From Sunxiuqinia sp963677175 (lineage in GTDB: Bacteria > Bacteroidota > Bacteroidia > Bacteroidales > Prolixibacteraceae): a DNA stretch of 64,000 nucleotides. The DNA is taken from contig CAXXES010000001.1 in the NCBI GenBank assembly GCA_963677175.2, positions 124,001 through 188,000 on the forward strand. The letters run 5' to 3'. A program made the translations under genes and the position numbers. Each line of letters begins with the position of its first letter. The first letter of the stretch is position 1. Of the stretch, positions 18,595 to 27,171 are shown piece after piece. The notes below the pieces were generated by a model. It did not search any database, had not been told where the DNA came from, and was given only the letters and a program-made list of their open reading frames with translations.

Positions 18595-18801
18595 TTAACC
18601 GGTATGGCATTCGCTCGAACAGTATTTACACCCGTTTGACTGGAAATATGTTTTCTGAGCTTGTTTTACCGCTTCGCAGCAGGTTGGGAAAGAACCCAGG
18701 AAATGCCGGTTGGGTTCCTGTGGAAGATAGGAGCAATCACTATTATGAACTTCATGATCGCCATTGGCTTGGGGCTGTTTATTTACGTAGTAAAAGGCCA
18801 T
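18595..18801 (-). CDS. Small cysteine-rich conserved Bacteroidota protein, 68 residues
   Basis: The product has the layout YYVNKxxQxNGDHEVHxxxCSYLP, NRHFLGSF, then a C-terminal GCKYCSSECHTG. I recognise this pattern from many short hypothetical proteins in Bacteroidota. Six cysteines and several histidines (CxxC near the end, plus HEVHNSDC) suggest a structural zinc site. No signal peptide. Function unknown. It is flanked on both sides by copies of the same CCCTCCCT palindrome. Confidence 0.82.
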   Translation of the reverse strand: MAFYYVNKQPQANGDHEVHNSDCSYLPQEPNRHFLGSFPTCCEAVKQAQKTYFQSNGCKYCSSECHTG

Positions 18802-18841
18802 GTTTTTGAGTTTTAATTGGTTTGTTTTTTGCCCGCCCCTG

Positions 18842-18866
18842 CCCTCCCTATGGAAATCAGGGAGGG
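18842..18866. repeat. Second CCCTCCCT/AGGGAGGG palindrome
   Basis: An 8-bp stem CCCTCCCT / AGGGAGGG around a 9-base loop, in a C-rich context like that at 18557. A further GGGAGGG arm lies about 35 bases downstream. It is located between the 231-aa gene (stop at 18927) and the start of the 68-aa gene. Confidence 0.5.
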
Positions 18867-18926
18867 AAAGGCGTCCCGAAGTACATCAGGATCGCGACAG
18901 GGAGGGTGCAGACTGTGACTTGCTTA

Positions 18927-19622
18927 CTAGTTGGAAATGCTGTCCCTTTTTTGCGTACGGTCATCTTCGTAGCGAGTACCGTAATCCGGGATCATTCGGG
19001 CATTTTTATAAGCTGCATAAAAGGCCGGGTCCTCGGTTTCGTAGCGAACCATCATCCGATCGAGGCGATTTTGCAACAGCTTGTCGGTTTGTTTAAACAA
19101 GGTTTTCAGGCGTGCGTTGGCCGCTTTGCGCTCCGCAACCGAAATCCGGTTCACGGGCAAAAGTGCTTCAAACTGGTCTGTTTGCTCCCGCAGGGCGGTT
19201 ACCTGGTCAATCGTAATTCCACTGGAGATTAAGCCTTCCAGATCTTCTTCGGCAAGGTCAGCTATTTTACGCCCCGTAATCAGTTGTTGCTGGTCGCGTT
19301 GCCCCCTGAGTGCCGATTCAGAGAAATTAACTTTAGCAGCCAGTACCTCGTTGCTCGTGCGGTCGGCCCTTGCCATCAAAGCCGACGAAACGGAGAGGAT
19401 CGTCAGGATTAATGTTTCCTGAACCGTTTCTTTCTCATCCGATTGGCCCGTAAGCTCCGTGCTTGTCAAAAGTTGCGTGGTTTCAATTTCGTCAACCATT
19501 AATTTTAACTCGTCCACATCAGTCACCACATCCGGGATCATTTCCCACACTTTCAGGTTGGTCATCAATAAAGCGAGTACCGCTTTAAACATTCTTAGTT
19601 TGTTCGAAAATTTTTTGTCCAT
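18927..19622 (-). CDS. Hypothetical protein, 231 residues, mostly helical
   Basis: No named domain recognised. The sequence is rich in Leu, Glu, Gln, Asp and Lys and should be nearly all helical: an N-terminal helix pair (MFKAVLALLMTNLKVWEMIP), a central segment with VLAAKVNFSESALRG, and a C-terminal KQTDKLLQNRLDRMMVRYE followed by the short motif YAAYKNARMIPDYG. Similar proteins of about this length are frequent in Bacteroidota as orphan hypotheticals. No signal peptide or true membrane span. It is on the same strand as the 68-aa gene and may be cotranscribed. Confidence 0.72.
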   Translation of the reverse strand: MDKKFSNKLRMFKAVLALLMTNLKVWEMIPDVVTDVDELKLMVDEIETTQLLTSTELTGQSDEKETVQETLILTILSVSSALMARADRTSNEVLAAKVNFSESALRGQRDQQQLITGRKIADLAEEDLEGLISSGITIDQVTALREQTDQFEALLPVNRISVAERKAANARLKTLFKQTDKLLQNRLDRMMVRYETEDPAFYAAYKNARMIPDYGTRYEDDRTQKRDSISN

Positions 19623-20643
19623 TTTATTTGTTTTTACCTGTTTATACTAATGGGCTGAAGAAAATAAGCGCATCCAGGTTTCGATAGGCTTTCACCCGGC
19701 GATTTGTTTAGTCAGGATAAGACCTGTTAAGGTCGAAGCTGGCTTGGTTTTATATCTTTGGCAGCCCTGTTCATTTATTCATTTCATTTCTACCATCTGC
19801 CTTATTTTACTATTGTCCAACTTTCTATCGGTAGTGCTCGCGCATTCCCCAATAGCCTACTCACATTAAATAATCGTCATCGTGCTCCGAAAAATTTGAT
19901 CTTGACAGTGAATAATCGACGTCTGACACTGAATAATTTGATGTCGACGGTAAATAATCGACATCTGACTCCAAATAATTCGATGTTGTCAGGGAATAAT
20001 TGGCGTGTGACTCTAAATAATTTGATATTGTCGGTAAATAATTGACGTGCGACACTGAATAATTTGATGCTGTCAGTAAATAATTGACGTCTGACTCTAA
20101 ATAATTTGATGCTGTCAGTAAATAATCAAACTGTGACACTGAAGAATTGAATTCGTTCGAAAAGAAAATGGCTGCTATTTTCGAAATATCCGATCTAAGG
20201 TTACACGATTTGGAGTCTGATTATTTCCATTCTGTTGGACGCAACGGATGATTTTAAGGCAGAATTTCAGGTTAATTCAAAGAACGTTGATTTTTTCCCT
20301 CTCAATTTATTAAAATCTATTCTTTGAATAAAGAAAAAGTTCATCTATTTCATGAATGAGCACTTTTGGGGCTAAAAACAGCTCGAAACTCAGACGAGCG
20401 AACATCTTCTGTTAAAAAGAGGTTGCAAAAAACAGCTGATTTTTGCTAAAAATTGGCCTTTTTTTTCGTCAAAACGTCAGAAAATTGACTCAGCCGGATT
20501 TTTTTGGCTGTTTTGAGTGCTGCAAAGAGGGAGTCGAATGTACATCGAATTGATACGAAGCATTGTTTTTCGAAATGAGTAAAAACCGCCTGAAAAGTGT
20601 AATAAGAAAGTAGCAATATTGCATCAAATCTAAACCCATACCG
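19623..20643. other. 1-kb gene-poor stretch upstream of the GH43 gene
   Basis: Contains the 21-bp tandem array (19869-20141) and, after it, about 480 bases with no credible gene. The only frame of note is a 27-codon plus-strand one beginning near 20168. The GH43 promoter must lie in the last 100 bases, but I see no exact TAnnTTTG box there. Confidence 0.55.
19869..20141. repeat. 21-bp tandem array, 13 units, alternating A/B types
   Basis: Thirteen consecutive units of exactly 21 bp without a single indel, nearly all starting AATAAT. Two types alternate: A units continue (T/C)GACGTCTGAC and B units continue TTGATGCTGTCAG, so the basic repeat is 42 bp. The cores CTGAC and GTCAG are reverse complements, so a transcript could fold into successive hairpins. 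Because 21 is a multiple of 3, long open frames exist on both strands (heptapeptides such as LTLNNLM or SNYLESD), but neither has a convincing protein start. A degenerate fourteenth unit follows. Confidence 0.9.
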
Positions 20644-22206
20644 ATGAAAAATTTCACACTTCTTATTGTCGTCTTTTTACTGTTTTTCCAAGTTTCCAAA
20701 GCTCAGCCGGAAACTGCTGTTGAATATTTTCAAAATCCGGTAATTGCAGGCGATTTTCCCGATCCGTCCGTGATCCGTGTTGGGGACACCTATTATGCCG
20801 TGGGAACCAGCTCCGATTTTGCACCCAACTATCCGTTGTATAAATCGACCGATTTAATCAACTGGAAACACATTGGTCATATTTTCAACGAACTTCCGGA
20901 TTGGACTTCTAAAAATTTTTGGGCCCCCGAGCTGTATTACATGAATGGAACGTTCTACGTGTACTATACCGCCAAGCGTAAAGGCGACCACGTTTCCTGC
21001 ATTGGCGTTGCCACAACGACTGACATTCACAAGGGTTTCACCGATCATGGAATTATCATTGAATGGGGTGAAGAGGCCATTGACGCCTTTGTTTTTCGCG
21101 ATGATGATGACAAGCTTTATATTTCGTGGAAAGCGTATGGTTTGACCGAAGGACGGCCAATTGAGATTTTGTGTTCCGAGTTAAGTCCGGACGGAATGCA
21201 GTTGGTTGGAGAACATTTCACCTTGACCGATCATTCAAAAGGTTGGCAGGGCGCGGGTGACGAAGGACAATGCCTGGTGAAACATGGCGGTTACTATTAT
21301 CATTTATATTCTGTTGGTGGTTGTTGCGACAACCGTTGCGATTACCGGGTTATGGTTGCCCGATCTACCGATTTGCGGGGAGAATGGGTGCAATACCCCG
21401 AACCCATTTTGCAGGGAGGAGAAACCTGGAAATGCACCGGCCACGGTACCTTGGTTTCAACTCCGGATAATCGTTATTTCTACTTGTATCATTCTTACAA
21501 TGCCACCGACTTTGAATACATTGGGCGGCAGGGTTTGTTGGATGAGTTGGTTTGGGACGAACAAACCGGCTGGCCAAAGTTTAAACAGGGAACAACAGCA
21601 TCAGTCAAAGCCCCGGTTCCATTTGCAGGCACCAGCCAGAAACGGGAGACAACGTTTGTTGATGACTTTTCTTCGGATAAAAGCACCAAGCTTTGGCAGT
21701 GGGATTTGAACTTGCCTAAACCTTCTTTCAAAATCGAAAAAGGCGAGCTCATACTTTCAGGAACAGAACAGGGCCTGGCCTTCCTAGGTATGCGTCCCCA
21801 CATTGGAAACTACACAATGACCACCGAAGTTTCGAATGAGTCGGATGCGGCAAAGGGCATTTGCATCTATGGAAATCGCGAAAATTACCTTGCTTTCGGT
21901 TGCCATTCAACCGGACTGGTTCTGTTTCAAGTCAAGTCGGGCGAAAGAATGGAACTGGCCACAATCGCAACGGCTAAAAATAAACCCTTTTACCTGAAAG
22001 TTGAAGTGTCGAATGGCCGGCATTATCGGTTTTTCTGGTCCGAAGATGAAACAGTATGGGTACCGTTTGGGTTTGCCGATGACTTTACGGTTGATGGAAA
22101 ATTTTTGCCGCAGTGGGGAGTAGCCCCGCGAGCTGGTTTATTTGTTGAAGGAAACGAATCGACAAGTGGCCGGTTTTTGGTGCTGAAGGTTGATTACCAG
22201 TTTTGA
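20644..22206 (+). CDS. Secreted GH43 family glycoside hydrolase
   Basis: 520 residues with a signal peptide (residues 1-20, ending SKAQ). The five-bladed propeller covers about 28-330. FPDPSVI (about 37-43) supplies the catalytic base Asp, AIDAFVFRDDDDKLYISW the pKa-modulating Asp, and GDEGQCLVKHGGYYY the general-acid Glu. Residues about 340-520 form a beta-sandwich of the type appended to GH43 arabinosidases/xylosidases. The expected activity is release of L-arabinose or D-xylose from plant polysaccharides; the exact specificity cannot be read. A CCDNRCD segment could hold a disulphide or metal. It is followed by a Gfo/Idh/MocA gene on the same strand. Confidence 0.92.
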   Translation: MKNFTLLIVVFLLFFQVSKAQPETAVEYFQNPVIAGDFPDPSVIRVGDTYYAVGTSSDFAPNYPLYKSTDLINWKHIGHIFNELPDWTSKNFWAPELYYMNGTFYVYYTAKRKGDHVSCIGVATTTDIHKGFTDHGIIIEWGEEAIDAFVFRDDDDKLYISWKAYGLTEGRPIEILCSELSPDGMQLVGEHFTLTDHSKGWQGAGDEGQCLVKHGGYYYHLYSVGGCCDNRCDYRVMVARSTDLRGEWVQYPEPILQGGETWKCTGHGTLVSTPDNRYFYLYHSYNATDFEYIGRQGLLDELVWDEQTGWPKFKQGTTASVKAPVPFAGTSQKRETTFVDDFSSDKSTKLWQWDLNLPKPSFKIEKGELILSGTEQGLAFLGMRPHIGNYTMTTEVSNESDAAKGICIYGNRENYLAFGCHSTGLVLFQVKSGERMELATIATAKNKPFYLKVEVSNGRHYRFFWSEDETVWVPFGFADDFTVDGKFLPQWGVAPRAGLFVEGNESTSGRFLVLKVDYQF

Positions 22207-22318
22207 CTTTCGGCCTTAACTCGGGCTGTATAATAACTGGTCGATCAGTTCGCAAGCTTTTGTATCTTTACGGGCATTGAATGGAAGAATTAAAGAGTCA
22301 AATAAAAGCTTGAATCGA

Positions 22319-23422
22319 ATGAGTCAACAATGGAACAAAAGTTTGCTTTTGCTGGTTGCGGTGCTGTTCTCGGTGAACACCCGCGCACAGGAGCCTGTAA
22401 CGCTGGCTGTTGCCGGCGTAACACACGGTCATATTTCATTTATCCTGAAGAGAACGGATAAAAAAGATTTTAAACTGGTTGGTGTTTGTGATTCGAACCA
22501 GAAATTGGTTGAGAGATTAGCCAAGCAATATGATTTTTCAACCCAACTGATTTACGCCGACCTGGAAAAAATGCTGGATGAAACAAAACCCCAGGCAGTG
22601 GTTGCCTTTGGTTCAATCTACGATCACCTAGCAGTTGTTGAAGCCTGTGCCCCGCGTGGAATACATGTCATGGTTGAAAAACCACTAGCAGTTAGTAAGG
22701 AGCATGCCTGGCGAATGGCCGACCTGGCCAAAAAGCATCAGATTCATTTGCTAACCAATTACGAGACTTCGTGGTACCCCACCACCGCACATTCATTCGA
22801 CCTGGTGCATAAGGAAGATTTTGTGGGCCCCATACGCAAGGTCGTTGTTCACGACGGGCATCAGGGACCGAAAGAAATTGGCTGCGACCGCTATTTTTTG
22901 CAGTGGCTGACTGATCCGGTTTTAAATGGCGGCGGAGCGCTGATCGATTTTGGTTGCTATGGAGCCAATTTAATGACGGCATTGACCAAAGGTGAAAAAC
23001 CGCTTTCGGTGACCGCCGTTACCCGGCAGTTTAAACCGGAAATCTACCCCGAAGTGGATGACGATGCAACCATTGTTGTTTCGTACCCCGAATCGCAGTG
23101 CATCATTCAGGCTTCATGGAACTGGCCGTTCAGCAGAAAGGACATGGAGATTTACGGCGTATCGGGCTATATCAAAGCCGACAACAGCCAGGATATGCGC
23201 ATCCGGGGAAAAGACATCCAAGAAGAAAAACAGCTCAAAGTGCTGGCCGATGAGGTAGAGGTTTACACGGATCCGTTCGACTATCTTGCCGATGTCATTC
23301 ATCGAAAAATTGAAGTTGCCCCATTTAGTGTCTATTCATTGGAGAACAATGTGCGGGTAGTCGAAATTCTTGATGCAGCTAGAAAATCAGCTAGAAAAGG
23401 AAAAACAATTTATTTTGATTGA
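22319..23422 (+). CDS. Exported Gfo/Idh/MocA-family oxidoreductase
   Basis: About 367 residues from the ATG at 22319, chosen because it begins a clean signal peptide (LLLLVAVLFSVNTRAQ). The frame also extends to a TTG at 22277. The Rossmann N-domain includes VTLAVAGVTHGH and VGVCDSN, and VEKPLAV is the family EKP motif whose Lys is usually catalytic. The C-domain is alpha/beta with VDDDATIVVSYP. The family oxidises or rearranges sugars with tightly bound NAD(P). A signal peptide means it acts in the periplasm with a pre-bound cofactor, as many Bacteroidota members do. Position after GH43 suggests a role in sugar processing. Confidence 0.88.
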   Translation: MSQQWNKSLLLLVAVLFSVNTRAQEPVTLAVAGVTHGHISFILKRTDKKDFKLVGVCDSNQKLVERLAKQYDFSTQLIYADLEKMLDETKPQAVVAFGSIYDHLAVVEACAPRGIHVMVEKPLAVSKEHAWRMADLAKKHQIHLLTNYETSWYPTTAHSFDLVHKEDFVGPIRKVVVHDGHQGPKEIGCDRYFLQWLTDPVLNGGGALIDFGCYGANLMTALTKGEKPLSVTAVTRQFKPEIYPEVDDDATIVVSYPESQCIIQASWNWPFSRKDMEIYGVSGYIKADNSQDMRIRGKDIQEEKQLKVLADEVEVYTDPFDYLADVIHRKIEVAPFSVYSLENNVRVVEILDAARKSARKGKTIYFD

Positions 23423-23454
23423 ACCCCAAATTGGGATCAATTGATATCTTAAGC

Positions 23455-23584
23455 AAAAAAAAGAGTAGATCTCTATCTACCCTTTTCTAACCTAACTAAA
23501 CCAATAAAACTAATCAAACCTAAACTTATGAAATAAAATCTATGACAAAGATATGTTGAAAAACACATATATGTGTTAAGTGAA
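23455..23584 (+). repeat. Direct repeat copy 1: hairpin, leader-like sequence, ATG-AAA-TAA
   Basis: Begins with an A-run and the hairpin AAAAGAGTAGAT-CTCT-ATCTACCCTTTT, a usable Rho-independent terminator for the Gfo/Idh gene that ends 33 bases upstream. It continues with a CTAACCTAACTAAACC leader-like stretch, then ACTTATGAAATAA (a start codon followed two codons later by a stop), and the perfect palindrome AACACATATATGTGTT. The next copy starts 187 bases later. Confidence 0.85.
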
Positions 23585-23642
23585 CCTTAAAGTTGTGTTA
23601 TAAAACATGTTTTCTAAAAAAGATATTTATTGGATGAGATAT

Positions 23643-23771
23643 AAAAAAAGAGTAGATCTCTATCTACCCTTTTCTAACCTAACTAAACCAATAAAACTAA
23701 TCAAACCTAAACTTATGAAATAAAATCTACGACAAAGGTATGTTGAAAAACACATACATGTGTTAAGCGAA
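23643..23771 (+). repeat. Direct repeat copy 2
   Basis: About 115 bases match copy 1 with only four substitutions, all transitions. The terminator hairpin and the ATG-AAA-TAA are unchanged; the palindrome becomes AACACATACATGTGTT, keeping its arms. Sequence similarity continues weakly into the following 50 bases, so the duplicated unit was probably about 187 bp. Confidence 0.85.
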
Positions 23772-23820
23772 TATTAAAATTCATGTTGTAGAACATTTTT
23801 TTTAAGATGAATTATTTGTA

Positions 23821-23858
23821 AAAAAAGAGGCTGAACTCATTTGAGCCAGCCTCTTTTT
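23821..23858 (-). terminator. Rho-independent terminator of the floA operon
   Basis: Stem AAAAAGAGGCTG / CAGCCTCTTTTT with an inner CTCA-TT-TGAG extension. It lies 17 bases past the floA stop; the U tract follows on the minus strand, and the A-run makes it potentially bidirectional. Confidence 0.85.
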
Positions 23859-23874
23859 CTTTTAGCAATTAAGC

Positions 23875-24885
23875 CTATTTCTTTCTGCCTTTGCTTTTTT
23901 CGTCTTCGGCAATAGAGTCACGCATGGACGTATCTGCCATGATGTTTTTATACTTCATGTAGTCCATAATCCCAAGATTCCCAGAGCGGAAAGCTTCGGA
24001 GATTGCCAATGGCACCTGGGCCTCGGCTTCAATTACCTTGGCACGCATTTCCTGAGCTTTGGCAATCATCTCCTGCTCCAAGGCAACGGCCATGGCGCGA
24101 CGTTCTTCTGCTTTTGCCTGGGCAATGTTTTTGTCAGCATCGGCTTGGTCAATTTGCAGTCCGGCACCAATGTTTTTACCGATGTCAATATCTGCAATAT
24201 CAATAGATAGGATTTCAAAGGCGGTCCCGGCATCGAGCCCTTTGTTTAGCACCACTTTCGAAATAGAGTCTGGGTTTTCCAATACCGCCTTATGCGTATG
24301 CGACGAACCGATGGATGAAACAATCCCTTCACCTACACGGGCCAGGATGGTATCTTCACCGGCACCACCCACCAACTGTTTGATGTTGGCGCGCACCGTT
24401 ACACGGGCTTTGGCAATGAGCTGGATCCCGTCTTTGGCAACTGCAGCAACAGGAGGTGTGTCAATTACTTTTGGATTAACCGACATTTGAACGGCTTCGA
24501 ACACGTCGCGTCCGGCCAGATCAATCGCTGTCGCCATGTTGAAGGTGAGGTCGATGTTCGCCTTTTCGGCCGATACCAGCGCATGTACCACCATGTCCAC
24601 CTTTCCGCCCGCCAGGTAGTGGGCTTCCAGTTTGTCGCGGTCGAGCTTGATCCCGGCTTTGGTTCCTTCAATCAACGCTCGAACGATCACGGAAGGGGGC
24701 ACTTTCCTGAAACGCATCAGGAACAGCTGCATAAGTGAGATACGGACACCCGATACCAGGGCTGAAAACCATAGTCCGATCGGGATAAAATAGAGGATGA
24801 TAATGAGCAGGACAAAAATCCCGACAACTAAACCTAAAGTTGGTATAGATCCGGCAACGAATCCTAAAGTTCCAAATAATTCCAT
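23875..24885 (-). CDS. floA: Flotillin-like protein FloA (UPF0365)
   Basis: 336 residues. The N-terminal hydrophobic segment (about 15-50: LVVGIFVLLIIILYFIPIGLW) is a membrane hairpin or anchor, followed by SPFH-like sequence (VRISLMQLFLMRFRKVPPSVIVRALI) and a C-terminal coiled-coil rich in Ala/Glu (ADADKNIAQAKAEERRAMAVALEQ). FloA proteins organise functional membrane microdomains. The ATG overlaps the stop of the upstream nfeD gene (TAATG), the usual nfeD-floA coupling. Length and order are as in other Bacteroidota. Confidence 0.95.
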   Translation of the reverse strand: MELFGTLGFVAGSIPTLGLVVGIFVLLIIILYFIPIGLWFSALVSGVRISLMQLFLMRFRKVPPSVIVRALIEGTKAGIKLDRDKLEAHYLAGGKVDMVVHALVSAEKANIDLTFNMATAIDLAGRDVFEAVQMSVNPKVIDTPPVAAVAKDGIQLIAKARVTVRANIKQLVGGAGEDTILARVGEGIVSSIGSSHTHKAVLENPDSISKVVLNKGLDAGTAFEILSIDIADIDIGKNIGAGLQIDQADADKNIAQAKAEERRAMAVALEQEMIAKAQEMRAKVIEAEAQVPLAISEAFRSGNLGIMDYMKYKNIMADTSMRDSIAEDEKSKGRKK

Positions 24886-25358
24886 TATTCTTGATTTATT
24901 GGTTCAACAAGTACTTGTGTTCTATAAACTTCAATAACTTTGATTTTGACATTCTGATCAACAAAGCCAGCCGCGGATTTGGCTTCCATACTCAAGTTGT
25001 TGATTTTTACCCGTCCGGTGGGTGCCAAACGCCCCAGGGTAATTCCTTCGTCCCCAACCCGGATGAGTTGATCATCAATTTTATCAACATGTCCGTCGAT
25101 TTCTGAATTCAGCAGCATCTTTTTGCCTCCCCGGCTTTCAAAAAAACGGTAGACAACAATGGGAACAGCAATAATAACAAATGCCGTTGTGATGATTCCG
25201 GCCAGCACCCCGTAGGTGTCGAATGCTAAATATACGCTGGCTCCAAGCAAAACCACACCACCAATTCCGGCGATGGTTATTCCGGGAATAACGACAAATT
25301 CCAAAAGCAGGAGCAAAATTCCCAGGAAGATCAAGAATAGAATGATTAGTACGGTCAT
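24885..25358 (-). CDS. NfeD-family membrane protein (short form)
   Basis: 157 residues. Two or three membrane helices in the first 75 residues (VLIILFLIFLGILLLLLEFVVIPG; GIGGVVLLGASVYLAFDTYG; IITTAFVIIAVPIVVYRF), then a cytosolic OB-fold domain (about 85-157) with GDEGITLGRLAPTGRVKI, the NfeD C-domain signature. It partners with FloA, encoded immediately downstream with a one-base overlap. The first gene in the order is clpS, 11 bases upstream. Confidence 0.93.
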   Translation of the reverse strand: MTVLIILFLIFLGILLLLLEFVVIPGITIAGIGGVVLLGASVYLAFDTYGVLAGIITTAFVIIAVPIVVYRFFESRGGKKMLLNSEIDGHVDKIDDQLIRVGDEGITLGRLAPTGRVKINNLSMEAKSAAGFVDQNVKIKVIEVYRTQVLVEPINQE

Positions 25359-25369
25359 TTATTTTTGGG

Positions 25370-25651
25370 TTAATCGATGGTAGCTGTTAATTCACGTGCT
25401 GCCAAGGCTTTCTTCATCGGACTAAGGTACGTAAAACTTCCCTTTTTGACATCACACTTTCCTTTATAATGTGTAATTAAAGTGCATTGTGTCGCCTGTT
25501 CCGGTTCATGCTCGCACACATTAATCAAGGCCTCAATTACATAGTCGAAACTGTGGTGGTCATCGTTATGAAGAATGAGGAACCGTTCGTTCTTTGGTTT
25601 TACCTGCTCATCCTTTTCTGGTTGCTTCTTTGTTTGCTCTTCTGGTTTCAT
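25370..25651 (-). CDS. clpS: ATP-dependent Clp protease adaptor ClpS
   Basis: 93 residues. A charged unstructured N-tail is followed by the ClpS core: FLILHNDDHHSFDYVIEALINVC (NDD motif for N-degron contact), then HYKGKCDVKKGSF, where His and Lys match the family HxxGK element. It delivers N-end-rule substrates to ClpAP/ClpCP. It is cotranscribed with nfeD-floA, 11 bases upstream of nfeD. Confidence 0.9.
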   Translation of the reverse strand: MKPEEQTKKQPEKDEQVKPKNERFLILHNDDHHSFDYVIEALINVCEHEPEQATQCTLITHYKGKCDVKKGSFTYLSPMKKALAARELTATID

Positions 25652-25716
25652 CTCGTTTCATGCTTTACTTTATAAAGGCAATAAACACCACTATTGTTGT
25701 CTGCATTTTTTCTGCT

Positions 25717-27009
25717 TTATTCTCCAGTAATTTGCCTGGCCTCCTTTAGCGGAATCCGTTCTCCATCCTTGTAGGCGGCAATAAAGGCATCGCTAACCCC
25801 TTCTGTTCTTACCTGCGATTGCATTTGCAAGGCATCCTGGTACGATTTCAGTTCACCCACAGTATAAACCGTCACGCCGTTTTCATCAGTATATTGATCA
25901 ATGCGTCGAATGACCGACAGTTTTTTAAAAAGTCGTTGTACCCAATCGGGTGGGGTTCTGCTGTAGGCACCTATTTGTATTTTGTATGTAATGCCTGCAC
26001 TGGCAGCAACGGATTCTTCCGGAATCAAGTTTTCCACCAAACTGTCGGGCAGTACAATCGGCTTTTGAGCTTCAAGTTTTTTAAAACGTTCGGCTTCCTT
26101 TTCTTGACGGATGCTGTCTTCCATTGTACTGACTTTGTCAACGAAAGCCCGTATGGATGCCGGATCAGCCTGTTCCCAGTAGCTCATTTCGCTCTGGCGG
26201 GCTTCTGTATAATTCTGATTGATTTCCTGGTTTTTAGCGTACGTTTCGCGTTCAAGAACAAGAATGGCATTGGCAATATCTTCCTTTTCACCCTCAAAGG
26301 CTGCATTATATTCCTCACGCAGCCTGCTGGTTTCAATAACCATTTCCTGTAGTTCCTGTTCTGCTTTCCATGCGTGTACAAAAGCTTGCAGCGCCGAAGC
26401 ATGCTTAAACTGGTCGATTTTCAGGTATTTAATGCTTGAGTTAACCTGAAACTGAATTAGGCTGTCCTCCAATCCTTCGGGGACTTCCACATCGTCTGGC
26501 TGAATCTCGGGGGCTACTTCCTCTGGTTTTTCTCCTACCGTCTCAACAACAAGCTCCGAAAACGGGTTGATTTGCTGTTTGCATAAGTTCACCAGTTCAT
26601 CCAGATTTGTATTTCGTTTCTCCCGTTCTCGTGCCTCATCATCATACCGCTGATAATAGCTGAGGGCTTCTGAAAAGTTATTTTCGGCATGGAAACATTG
26701 GGCCAGGTAATAAAAGCTTTTGTCTGGTGTCCCCTTGCCCAGCGATGTTTGCAAGGCTGTTTTAGCCTTTTCGCTGAATTGTTCATTTTCAACCAGGCAC
26801 ATGCCCAGGTAGTAATTTAATTCCTTATCGGCCGGGTACAGGTGCACCAGGTCTTCGAAATAAGGGATGGCTTCTGCAAATCGTCCGTCTTCCACAAGAT
26901 CTTTTGCAAGCTGTTCCGGATCGTTTTGCGCCTGAACCGTTTTTCCAAAGAAAACCGGATTCAACACAAACAATAAGAGAAAGGAAGTTGTTTTCAGAAA
27001 AGTTGTCAT
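25717..27009 (-). CDS. Exported TPR protein with SPOR-like C-terminal domain
   Basis: About 430 residues from the ATG at 27009, just before the signal peptide (FLLLFVLNPVFFGKTVQAQ). A second ATG four codons upstream is less likely. Residues about 30-140 hold TPR-like helices (FAEAIPYFEDLVHLYPADKELNYYLGMCL; FYYLAQCFHAENNFSEALSYYQRY). A long Glu/Gln-rich coiled-coil follows, and the last 90 residues (ITYKIQIGAYSRTPPDWVQRLF...VYTVGELKSYQDAL) resemble a SPOR-type peptidoglycan-binding fold. It is likely periplasmic, envelope-associated. It is divergent from bcp. Confidence 0.8.
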   Translation of the reverse strand: MTTFLKTTSFLLLFVLNPVFFGKTVQAQNDPEQLAKDLVEDGRFAEAIPYFEDLVHLYPADKELNYYLGMCLVENEQFSEKAKTALQTSLGKGTPDKSFYYLAQCFHAENNFSEALSYYQRYDDEAREREKRNTNLDELVNLCKQQINPFSELVVETVGEKPEEVAPEIQPDDVEVPEGLEDSLIQFQVNSSIKYLKIDQFKHASALQAFVHAWKAEQELQEMVIETSRLREEYNAAFEGEKEDIANAILVLERETYAKNQEINQNYTEARQSEMSYWEQADPASIRAFVDKVSTMEDSIRQEKEAERFKKLEAQKPIVLPDSLVENLIPEESVAASAGITYKIQIGAYSRTPPDWVQRLFKKLSVIRRIDQYTDENGVTVYTVGELKSYQDALQMQSQVRTEGVSDAFIAAYKDGERIPLKEARQITGE

Positions 27010-27142
27010 GTTTCCGCACATAATAGCTAAATCGTTTTCGATATAAAATTACAAAAAATGTTGAAAGCTAATTTTTCTTTAACTGTTTAGTTTTTGTTAG
27101 TTTTTCACCCGCAATTAATCTGATCTTTATCATTAATTCAAG

Positions 27143-27150
27143 TATATTTG
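27143..27150 (+). promoter_or_regulatory. Bacteroidota -7 box ahead of bcp-recA
   Basis: TATATTTG matches TAnnTTTG and ends 21 bases before the bcp ATG, leaving a short leader. I see no exact -33 TTTG. Confidence 0.45.
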
Positions 27151-27171
27151 TCTAATTAAACAAAAAAAATC

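Larger units (their letters stand above)
23423..23874. other. 452-base gap holding a duplicated element and a terminator
   Basis: No gene. It contains two copies of a 187-bp-spaced element (23455 and 23643) and the floA terminator at 23821, listed separately. Confidence 0.7.

Noticed and set aside
19758..20139. Long open frames on both strands across the 21-bp array
   Set aside because: Both strands are open because the unit length is divisible by 3; starts lie outside the array in low-quality sequence.
20168..20251. 27-codon frame beginning MAAIFEISDLRLHDLE
   Set aside because: Too short and not recognised; could be a gene remnant but nothing else around it supports that.
23455..23771. Insertion sequence or miniature transposon
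   Set aside because: The two copies are direct repeats with no terminal inverted repeats, no target-site duplication, and no transposase.
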